From assembly GCF_000764305.2 (NCBI RefSeq), contig NW_025942185.1:62001-126000 (forward strand): 64,000 nt of DNA. The letters run 5' to 3'. Of this stretch, positions 37,200 through 48,500 are shown piece after piece. The stretch's first letter is position 1. Each line of letters starts with the position of its first letter. The notes beneath the pieces are model-generated. The model did not search any database. It saw nothing but the letters and a program-made list of their open reading frames with translations, and was not told the DNA's origin. This stretch comes from Hyalella azteca (Eukaryota > Arthropoda > Malacostraca > Amphipoda > Hyalellidae). The position numbers and the translations under genes were made by a program.

Positions 37200-37353
37200 A
37201 GCAGCCGCTCGAGCAAGGGGGCGGTGCGAACTGCCAAAAAGTCAGCGGCGTGCGGTTGAGTGCTCAGTCGCATCAAGCCGAGTCGAAAGGAGGTAGTAGC
37301 CAGCAGCCCTGAGCGGAAAGCCACTTACTTCTTAGGCCTTTCCCTAACTTAAG
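37200..37353 (+). promoter_or_regulatory. Candidate Mlp promoter and 5' untranslated exon
   Basis: Exon 1 needs an upstream noncoding exon. A GC-rich island here contains gcTCAGTCgc, the arthropod initiator pattern, at about 37261, and AAG/gtaaag, a usable donor, at about 37353. A MEF2 consensus (TTATTTATAA) is at 36943-36952. No TATA box is seen. This is a proposal from motifs only. Confidence 0.25.
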
Positions 37354-39194
37354 GTAAAGAATACTGCTGCTGCATTATTAGTGTGCCCGAGTTGTGCTCC
37401 AGTGTGGAGTGGTTTCAGGAAGTTTTTTTCATCGGCTTCCCTTGCGGATTTAATCAACTTCTCATCGCTCTCCAAACGCTTAAGTATCAATAAAATATTT
37501 CAGTTTATCAAACGACATCTCTTTTTCACAATTCAAAACTTAGAAATAATAATCTGTACAAGTAATATGAATGGCGTATCCATAGCCCTAAAATGGGCAG
37601 AACATTGCCCGATCATTCAAATACGTGGCTCTCGCCACCACGCCAATTGGCGATGTACTTCAAACAAAGTACTTCCAATTTGATCAAAATTTTAAGATAT
37701 GATTGGATTTAGTTGTTATTTTCACTGTCTTGACTTCATTTTTTGCACAAAAACCAAGCAGACGATCTAAATAATACGTACATTTTTAAAACTTAAGTTT
37801 GGCTTCCGCTTGGATTTTATTCTCTCTGATGTGCTTTCTTCAAAAGATTTAAGCTTTGTTAGGGGTTCACAGTCCTGAGTAATTGACGCTCACACAAATA
37901 AAGCAAAATTGCCTAGCCATATAATGTCATCATGAGGACCTGCTGATCTCATATTAATCTCTTTTATCCACTAATTATCGTAATGGTGCCCAAATAAGAA
38001 CTAATTTGTATGTTGTAATTTAGATGTTTAAGCTGCCGCATGCAGCGTGGGAGGAGACCTACGCTGGCAAGCAGCCAGGCTGAAATCTAATCTCTTATTG
38101 CAGAGCCGGCTTGGCTGGTGACATTTCCACTCAACTACATTTCATAAGCATTCAATAACCAAAATAAATTTCATTCTGACTTCAAGTTTTGTCTGCTATA
38201 TTTGTGCCCGTATCCGCAGAACCTAACAGTTCTGGGTGAACTGGTACTGAAGGCGACCCGTGAAACCTATTTGCGGTAAAATTTGTAGTTTTTCTGACAC
38301 GAAATCTTAAATTTAATAATAAATTAATATCAATTTAACATCGTATAATCTAAAAATTTTTATTTTTTCTTATAGCGAAAAATCAAATTTACATTTAATT
38401 ACTATTACCGAATTCTGCTAATGAATTTTATTAAACTCGCCTAGTAGAGGCATTGGGTTCACTCGGGTGTCTCTTACGTTATTGAATAATTATGATTTCA
38501 CCTCAATTAAACTAATGCTTTTTCTACGAAAATTTAAAGCTCTTACATTTATCTCATACTGAGGAATAAATAGTTCATGGCGACTTTTAAATCTGTCTAG
38601 AAAATCGACCAAAGAGACATTAGTAGAAAAATTAATATTATTAATTAAAAACCCTCGTGCACTAATGAAGACTTTATATTGAATACAATTTTTGAAGACT
38701 TTACCCACAATTGATCATCATTGACATAATCTTTAACATACTATTTGGAAATATGCTGCACGGCCTGTGTCTATCATTCGTAATAATTGAACTGATTTTC
38801 TCATTCACATGTGGCTGTTGAAACCCCAGTTTTCATCGAAGTTTTCAATGTTCCGCCAAATTCACAATCTTGCTTCATTTTCATTTAGTTATCAGCGGAT
38901 CATTAGCAATGGAAACTTGATAATCCATCCAAGCCTCTGTGTTTGTATTGCTCTTCTCTTGTAATTGGATTGGAATTTTTTCCAAAAATTCCAATATTTT
39001 TTGATCTTGGAATTTTTATTGATCTTGGAATTTTAGCTTGTCTTGGGAGTGCATTCTTCACCGTTGTCATCCGAGCCTTGATGGCCGACGAAAAAATCAA
39101 TAAATATATATCTGATCCTCACAAACTTTTCGTATATTTGGTTCCTCATCGTATGAACTATTAAAAATTCTATTGACAGAGTAAAAAGCTAGAA

Positions 39195-39290
39195 AGTTGT
39201 GAACTGGTTGAAATCGGCAAGGTTTTTTTGGTGGTTAAGAATCGGCTACAGGCCACCTTTGCATTACTGAACAGCTGCCACCACTACATT
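39195..39290 (+). mobile_element. Second, decayed copy of the SINE 3' body
   Basis: Shares GTTGTGA, AATCGGCAAGG, GTTAAGAATCGGC-ACAGGCC and GAACAGCTG-like segments, in the same order, with 22420-22512. It lies about 100 bp before Mlp exon 1. Confidence 0.55.
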
Positions 39291-39402
39291 GGCATTCTGA
39301 AAAGCTGCCACCACCACTAAAAGCTGTCAATTATTAAATATAAAATTCCGATGCAGTAAAGTTTTCTGTGTTTGTGTTTTGCAGACCACAAAAACCGCCG
39401 CG

Positions 39403-39520
39403 ATGCCTTTCAAGCCCGCTGCTCAGATCAAGTGCCCGAGGTGTGCGAAGTCGGTGTATGCAGCTGAGGCGAGGAAGGTTGGCGATGATCTCTCTTTCCA
39501 CAAAGAATGTTTTAAGTGCA
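39403..39520 (+). CDS. Mlp84B: Mlp exon 1: start codon and first half of LIM1
   Basis: Acceptor gcag ends at 39384. The ATG at 39403 starts [20 protein letters not shown], the canonical CRP/MLP N-terminus, which fixes the start. The first zinc-ligand group (CPRC, then HKEC) is here. Donor gtgagt follows at 39521, phase 1. Because there is a splice acceptor 18 nt before the ATG, a 5' untranslated exon must lie upstream. Confidence 0.95.
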
Positions 39521-42500
39521 GTGAGTATCTCATCCTTCAGTTGATTCCACTTTTGCAAGACTGAAATGTGCAAAAGATTCGATTAATAAAACTCTCAACA
39601 TAAAACAGAAGAAAAATAGAACCCTTAAGCCCTTTTCGGAACTTTACATTAGATATTTTTCTTGTGGCGTATAAAATATCAAGTGTTACTGTTTTTTATA
39701 TGTAAGTTTCGTAACTTTTGCAAAGTAATAATACTCAATTTTTATATAAATCTCAGCTCATGAGCAATATGTTTATGTATGCAAGGCATGTGCAACAAGA
39801 TGCTCGACTCGACCAACCTGAACTGCCACGAGACCGTTCTCTACTGCAAGACCTGCCACGGTCGCAAGTTCGGGCCCAAGGGCTACGGCTTCGGCGGAGG
39901 AGCTGCTGGCCTCAGCATGGACACTGGAGCTCATTTGGAGTAAGTCCTTCAAGATAATCTTGTACACTTCAGCATTCTGTATGCCACTATCAATTGCCTC
40001 TTTTCTGTGCCTTCTTAATGGCAAATCGTAAGTTCAATCATACATTTAAACTTTCTATACTCAGGGAACACGTCTTTTTAAGTTCAATAGTTAGCATTTC
40101 CATTAACTTTATTTATTCTCATTTCCTTTGGGGCCGAAAATTTGATTCTCCACAGTTGAGATTTTTTCAAACTAACATTAGCGGCATAGTAGCCAGTTCA
40201 ATTCAGTGTCAAACGTAAGCCATAAATCGGCCGTAGGATCTTTCTTAAGCTGACGTAGTCTACCGATTCTAAAGCAAATCAAACGAATAGAAATGAAATT
40301 GTTTTTATTTTTTATACTTTTTAATAACTTCAAACAGTAGGTTTTTTTTAGCAGAAAAATTCGTATCTTCTCTACCGTACCATACCAAATTATCTCGTAA
40401 TTCCGCCATTTTTTCCTTAATTAAGTACTGTCCGTGGCGATACTCGCCCCCCGTGACAAACTCTAAGTATTTTTCTTTACTAACAAACGAAGTGCGTGTC
40501 GCGGCTCTCCCATTGGCTGCATTCACATGACGTCACGTGACTGCTTCTAAACAAGGCATTGTGGAACGTGTTGTTCGAGGTCCTCTCTCTCTCTCTCTCT
40601 TTCTCCTCCATCTCTCTCTCTCTCTCTCTCTGTCAATTTCTCTATTACTCTTTGTTTGGTTCGACCTTTTATCATCTCCTAAAATTTATTTAAATCCCTC
40701 TATTACAGAGGTTAGAGGGCACTCATGAAATACAGTCAAATAGGCAATAATTTGAAAATATGTGAAATTATGAGGAAATATTTTTTTGTTACGCTAGTAT
40801 GATTATCTTAGTTTCGCGCCAGCTTCTCAATTGGTTCGGTTACATTCATTTATTTACCTAACGTTTATCACGTAATTCTGCTGTACTAAACACGCAGTTT
40901 CCACTTTCATTTAATGCGTCTGATTTTGCTGCGGTTTTATTTTGTTTGCGTGCGCACGCTGAACGCGAGTCAGACGTGCTGCTTCTCGAACGCTGCCGCT
41001 TCTTTCCTGGGTTTTGATAATTTTAATTTAAACGTTGAGCCTCATTGAATGTTGACCGCCCGTGCAGCAAGGAAGAGTAATCAGTTCTCTTCAACACCGA
41101 AAAAGAAAAGTCCTACCGCTTGGGAAGCTGACGCGCCAGCTATCGTTATAAGCTCACTACAAGCGGCAAACCTTGGACTGATTTCTCCCCTTCTCCTCTC
41201 CGCAGAAAACAGTAGACTCTCCTCTTCCTCTACTCATTGCTCTTAAATTTAAGATCTTTTTATTCATGGTGAATTCAATACGTTATCACGTTCTCATTAA
41301 CTTATTCGGTACCGCTTGAGATGCTCAAATGCGGCGTCTAGACGCATGCGACGCCGCGGCTCGTTTGCTACACAGCTACCAACTGTCTCTGTCGGATGGC
41401 TTAAATCATTGCTCATTGTGTATTGTTCATTTCATGTCATTGTTAGTGTCGTTGGTGCCTGACTAACTGGCCTTGACTACAGCCACTGCCATTCCACGTA
41501 AGACTGTCAGTCTAGGTCACTGCTGCTGCTCTTAATAAATGCTTCCGCAGCTCACTAACCCTGTGGGTGGCAAATGATCTTATTTTAGAAAATTTATGCT
41601 CAATTCCATAATTTGGAGAGGAAACGATGCTTTATAATTTACTAAACAAATGAGATGTGTTAACCCGAACATTCATTAATGATCTTATTATGCTAACTTT
41701 AACGTTCTCCATCGTTCAGACTCTCACTCCCCGAGCAACAATAAAATTTACGTAGCTAAAGTCGGGTCAAAATAAAACCCTGAACTCGATATGCAAGGGT
41801 TTTTGAGACAATAGGAGCTTCTAAGTCAGTTAGCAGAGTCGCGAAAATTCCATTAATTAATCGTTAGATCAAGAAAGCTTTAAAAGAGATCCATGATTTG
41901 GTTTCTCTGTCACCCACTACGCTTATTACTTTTAGTTCAGTTCTTTCTGCTCCGCAAGTATGCTATTTTATTTTGCTAATAGACTTAACTATTTTTGCTA
42001 TGCTACCATACCATATTGAATTCTTTGTGGAATATCTTTTATAAAATATATACCATAGAGAATCTTTGGGTTTCATTGTCAGCCTACAAAGTAGGGTCGC
42101 TGCGAGAGCACTCGTAAAGGTTCCAATAATCGAAAGAGGTGGACGCCTCTTTCCCATCCTTCCCTCGTTGTTCTTCCTTTTGCGTCAAACCTTCTAACAT
42201 TTTTTACATACCGCAATGATCAGTAAGGTGGAAAAGTAACAAATTGTCGCCCTCTCTTCACACTTGAAAGTTACTGTATACCGTCTGACAGCTTCGTTGA
42301 TACTGTATAATTAATGTAGGTTCACGAGAAGCCCTCTAACCTCTGTACGCCGTTGTAGCTTGGTATCTTCTCATTCTGTTGTCTTTTTCCGTCGTTCTTC
42401 CACACTATGGTTAAGAAAGAGAGCGACTTTAACAACTCGTTCCCGGCCTGTCAGTCAGCAATGTCCAAAGTAACTAGTGATGAGAACAGCGATTTCTTTG

Positions 42501-45500
42501 TTACCTTTCCACCTTCGAGAAGCCCACAGAAAAAAGTTCGGGTGCGGTCATTACTATAACTGATGTGAAAAAATATTATGCATCAAAGAAGCATCTCGAA
42601 TCCCAGTGTACAACATGACGTTTGATGGAACACACCGGTTAAGGTGCACGATAAATCGTAAATCCTTCGTTTGAGATTAAATGAGACTCATCAGTGTCAG
42701 ACTCATCTACTTAAGAATTTATCAATTATGCTCTGCATCACTACACGCTTTAGAGTAGCTTGTGTATATGAAAGCTGTGCAGCTCAGCTCCCGACTAAGG
42801 TTAATAAATAAGGCAGCGTTGGTGGCATACAACGTACCAGAAAGAAGATGATGACATCCAGCGTAGGAGGAGGAGAAAGTGTAGGTAAATCACATACATA
42901 TTAATATAGAGCACAGACATTTTAAGCTGGAACGGAACACTTTTTTTAGAAGAAATATAGTTATTTCCGTTAGGAATAAAAAGTATAAATGGATTAAACC
43001 AAGGAATCGAAAAGCATTATGTACCGAGTAGCAAGAAGATATCGCTCGCTTGACACAAACGAAACCCCAAAAGAAGATCATATCCCAGTCCATGAGTGAG
43101 ACACTGTATTGTAGATTTTTAATACAATGTTGATGAGCCCAACATATAAGATCTAAGCCATCAGGATGAGCACGAGACATTGTTGATGAGCCCAACAAAT
43201 GAGAGCTATGACATCATTATTACCACGAGAAATTGTTGATAAGCTCAGCATATGAGAGCTATGCCATCGTTATGATCACGAGATCACGAGACATCGTTGA
43301 TGAGCTCAATATATGAGAGCTACATATGACATCGTTATGACCACAAGACATCGTTGATAAGTTCAACATATGAAACTATGGCATCATTATGATCACGATA
43401 GATTGTTGATGAGCTCAACATTTGCGAGCTATATCATCAGAACTGCGGTATCACTCATAACAAAAGATTTCTGAAAATACCAACGTCACGGCATTTAAAC
43501 AGGCAGAAATTTGTTCTTCCCGAACAGATGAAAATAAAATGAAAAAAATGGATCACTGATATAACTTGTAAAGCTTTACTTAATCAACGAGTAACAACAA
43601 ACAAAAGATTGTTTCGCCTTTTCCTTACATATTCACATTCACTTCAAAAGAAGTTGTGTGCGTTAAACACTGCTTAAACAAATGGCTTAGAATTTCACAC
43701 CTAAAATTTGAATCGGCTTTGGAGGCAAGTTTCTGAAGGTGGAAAGGAATAGCAAGAAGCGCTGAATTACATTAGGTTTACGAGACCTTATCACATATAC
43801 TTTTTGAATTGAATAATGAATATATTATAATTACAAAAAAGGTCTCCGAAACCTTATGGAAAAATCTAAGTAATTGTGTGAAAAAACGCCAGGTTTTGTT
43901 TTTGATCTGAAATCAAGTCATCAAGAATTTTACATGATATCAAGAAAGAAAGTAAATATTGCGAGTATTTGAGACAAGGACAGCAGCTCGGATGGGTCGA
44001 CACGCGTGCTGAGTTGCTGCTCCGTGGGCCGTCAAACGGTGAGTGCAGATACCATATTTGGTGTATAAGCCAATTTGTGAACTGTGAATGTTTTCGTGTT
44101 CATTTTTAGATAGAATGGATATCAATATGCTTACTAGGCATTACTCTTATGCGTGTGGTAAGATGAGTTAGAAATGTACATCGAGGAGGAAAATACATTG
44201 AGGTTGTTTTTCAATAAGAAAAATCGATCATGATTTATATTTTATTAAGGTTCATAGAAGAAGACAGAGCAAAATAAAGCTTCGTCACAATTAATTTCCA
44301 AATGTTCCGTATGGTGAGAGTTAGTCTTGGTCTAGCGATGTCTCCATATACGGCATCACATCGCTATACTCAGCACAATATCATACTGAGAAATATGAAC
44401 ATAATTTCATTATTTATTAAGTGACATCTCCGAAGCGGGAAAAATTGACATTGTTAACAGAAATGATGATAATCACTCTTTCAATCGGCAGTTTCCACCA
44501 TTATTTATGAAGTTATCACGAGTGTGAAGGTCAGTAATCCACAACTCGCTTTTTCGTTGGATGAAGACTAAATTTTCATGGGCGTTCACAAGACAAATAC
44601 GAGTAGCAATGCGAGATCCTGAGCGAGTTGCACGTCTTTTAGTTTGTCCTTTCAATCATAGGAATCCTGTGATTCAAGAGTCAATCATTTTTGATCAGCT
44701 TACATAACTTCGTGTTGAATTTCCATGATGGTTAAACCTTAACTAGTCCAAGGCCTTAGCTGGGGGTGTAACAAGCATTGCTCAGAACTTAGCGTGGCTT
44801 AAGACGTTTCCACTTACATATGATTATCTCATATATTTACAACTTTCTTAATGCAAATACGGAGGAATAATAGCACACCACAAGCTTAAATCCCGAAAAT
44901 TGCGCACGCAGTTTCTTACACCACGCGCTCTATTGCTACTTTCCCCGCCGGTCTGATGACGTTCGCTGTTTAGAGTCAGCGAGTTGCGTGTAGTGTAAAC
45001 AAGGCACATTAATAGACTCCACAAGTCAACTGGGCTAACGAGAAAACATCTTTGAAAAATATTATAGAAAAATTATTTTTTTCTTATTTTAATATGTTAA
45101 AATATCGCAGTGAATGGAGATTACACAGATACAACCTATTAACTCGAGACTGGGAAAAAGAATCTCTTTGTTCATTCAGTTAACACTCCAATTAAAGCGA
45201 CATAAATAAATTTCACTTAATTATTAGGCTCCATCGTTCGAAATACGATGAAAAATGTGTAAAGTAAAACTACTTAAATAGTAGGCTTAGCTTGATGCGA
45301 TATATGCGATCAAATATAGAGATCATCAGCAGCTACATTATAATTTTGCAAATTGTTGGTATCGCATGATGAGTAATTACAAGGTTTTCATTTAAGCTGA
45401 ATAAAAATTGTTGCAAGATCAAAAATTTTATTGCTAAAGCAGGAGTTAAAACCCAACAATAAACGACCAAAAACTATCGTTAGCTTATATATGCTACTGA

Positions 45501-48500
45501 GGCGATTAAAGTATATAGAAAGAAAGTTCTCTATTACTGAACGATTGTTTCGAGTGCATGCAGTACTAAGTTATGGGAAAAATAATCGTCTTTCCCATGA
45601 TTAGTTTCATTTCAGAAATATTTCTTTATAACAATACTGATGAGAAAATCACTGAAACTATAGGCATCATGGTAACGTAAATGAATTTCTTGTTTTTCAA
45701 GTTTCATACGGAACATGTCCAGATGTGAATTAAATGATGAATAGCTTGGACCTTAAAGCGATTAGCTCGGTACGATGACCCAGGTACGGAACATGGTAGC
45801 TAGTTCCCTCTAATGGTTAAACTTGGGACTGATCTCGGCAAAATTGGTACTGAACATGGTTAGATTGGCACGAAACATGACGCGCTTGGCACCTCAATGC
45901 ATAATGAGTTTGTACTGAATATGGTGGGGTTAGTAAGTATTACTGAACACCGTAAGTATGGGGTTAGTACTGAACACCGTAGTTAGTACATCATGAGGTT
46001 AGCACTGAACATCGCTGGGGCTAGCGCTCAACACCATAAAATTAGGACTGAACATGGTGGGGTTAGCACTGAATATGGTGGGGTTAGCTCTGAACATCGC
46101 TGGGGTTAGCACTGAACATCGCTGGGGTTAGAGCTCAACACCATAAAATTAGGACTGAACATGGTGGGGTTAGCACTGAATATGGTGGGGTTAGCTCTGA
46201 ACATCGCTGGGGTTAGTACTGAACATGGTGGGGTTAGCTCTGAACATCGCTGGAGTTAGTACTGAACATGATAGGGTTAGCACTGAACATGAGAAGGGGT
46301 TAGCACTGAACATGAGAAGGGGTTAGCACTGAACATAAGAAGGGGTTAGCACTGCAGGTGGTGGCTTTAGCACTGAACTTGATGCTCCCTGCAGCGCCCG
46401 CACGGAGGGCTATGGCTTGTCCAACTACAAGCCTCCTAAAGCGCCTCCTGGTGAAGGTTGTCCTCGGTGTGGAGGTCGGGTCTTTGCTGCCGAAGAAATG
46501 CTCGCCAAGGGCAAGGTTTGACTGAATTTTTCTCAAATGTTGTGCAATTCATTGTGATATTATGATTACAAATATTATAATTTTAAAATAGAATAAAAAA
46601 CATAACTAATGACATGTAGTAAATCAAAACCAAAGCAATCAACATACGATATTGCGACTGTCGTATCGCAACGTACGATTTGTTTATTAACGAAGTTATT
46701 TGTGTGGGCGCCAGGCCTACCACAGAACTTGCTTCAACTGCAAGAGCTGCCGTAAGCCGCTGGACGCGATGCTGCATTGCGACGGCCCTGATAAGGAAGT
46801 CTACTGCAGAGGTGAGATTTAGACTTTTTCAACGATGTATGATGGTTTTGCATTTAAACGGGAAATCTATTTATCCTCACGCTCAATCAAAAAATGGGTA
46901 ATTCAAGGCAAGATTTCTACAAGTCAATTAATGCGATTCTTTCGCTATATTTAGTTCAGACTTGTGCGGTAATATAGCTATATACATACATAGCTTGTAT
47001 TGATTACAATCACATGTGAGTGTAATGTGTTTATGAGAGTGTTAATGTAAATGTGAGTGTTATATGTACATAGGAGTAATATGTACACATAAGTATACAA
47101 TACACATGAGCCAACGTGTCAGCTCGAAGCCTAATTGTCAGTTCGTTGCCCAAGTGTCAACTCGACCATCAGTTAACTTGATCGTCAGACTTGGCGGGTG
47201 CCTTCGGCCTTGGGATATTATTTGCGGAAAATTCTCCTGTTCCGCCTCACAAATTTTCTGAACATTTTTCTCCGTGTGGCGCCGGCAGCTCGTACAATAT
47301 CCCCTCACATGCGATATAAAGTTATTGAAGTCTTTATTTATTAACTAAAGCTTTTAGATTATCTTTTGCAGGATTGTAAAAATATTAAGAAATGAATCAT
47401 TAAGTTGAGTTTGTTACATTTTAGTAACATTTACCACGATTATGAAAAAAGAATATGCGTGGTGGGGAGGCGGCATGCGTGGAGACTGACGAGGTTGGTA
47501 GTAGCGTGGGTGGTGATGTATGTAGCTAGTGTCGTTTGTGGTGAGGTAGTGACGTGGGTGGTGGTATAGCAGTTGATGTCACACAACCACCACAGTTTAA
47601 TAAAAGATAAGCAGACTCCGGCTGCCATGCTGAGCCATGCCACTTCTGGCTGCATGCCACACCAGAGCCGCTCTGCCACATAAGCACACATTCCGCTCAG
47701 AACATCTGTACCGTACGGCACCGGTTCATGCCATTCATACCTCTGTGCAGTACCGGTTCATGCCTCTGTACAGTACCGATTCATGCCTCTGTGCAGTACC
47801 GGTTCATACCTCTATTCAGTACAGTTCATGCTTCTGTGCAGTTCCGGTTCTTGGTTCTCTCTAAATATAGCTAAGCTAATTTTCAGAGTAAATAATTAGG
47901 GCAAATATAATGACTATACAAAACTCTATGTACACTAAATACGTTCTTTTAAGTTCTACATATTAACCCATACAGACATGAGTAGCGTTTACGAAAACCT
48001 TTAGAATTTAATATGAATGAATAATAGTATGGTATCACTTTCACCACAGACAGCATGAACGAACTAACAGAATTTTTCGGATGGGCACAAATATGTGATG
48101 AATGCATTTCTCTCTGCCCTTCACACGTGCTGGCTGACTCTGTATAAAATAATATGCTAAATAAATTCTCGTTTCAGCTAGAGGGCTAGAAAGAAATTGG
48201 CACAAGCTTCGCCCTGAAAAATGACGAGCCTGCGTCAATATATATTCAAACATCTACTGAACTCAGAGAAACATTCTGAACAGAAGCCTCACGTAAGAGT
48301 GGTCGTGATTGGCTGTTGCAGTGGAGCAACATTCTACCGACGCTTCTTATTGGCTCACTAGGCGCCGTTGCTCGCTCTCTTAGTGGGACTGTATTTGGTA
48401 GCGCCACCTTACGCATCTCTTGCCCCTGTAAGGTCGAAAGAGTCACTTGTTTCCTCCTTTGATTTATCTTCTGGTTTATACAAGTGGATTTATTCGTTGT

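Larger units (their letters stand above)
36141..39384. other. Spacer before the Mlp coding exons
   Basis: Contains the GC-rich island at 37060-37340 (candidate promoter) and AT-rich flanks. The overlapping ORFs in the island are short and lack motifs. Confidence 0.4.
39940..46394 (+). other. Mlp intron 2, 6.5 kb
   Basis: Holds the CRE/E-box cluster, CT repeat, 53-bp array and 22-bp array. A long first intron after LIM1 is a usual place for muscle enhancers and for a one-LIM isoform end, but neither is proven here. Confidence 0.6.

Noticed and set aside
36669..37324. Several overlapping ORFs around the GC island
   Set aside because: Short, in both directions, no family motif; better explained as a GC-rich regulatory region.
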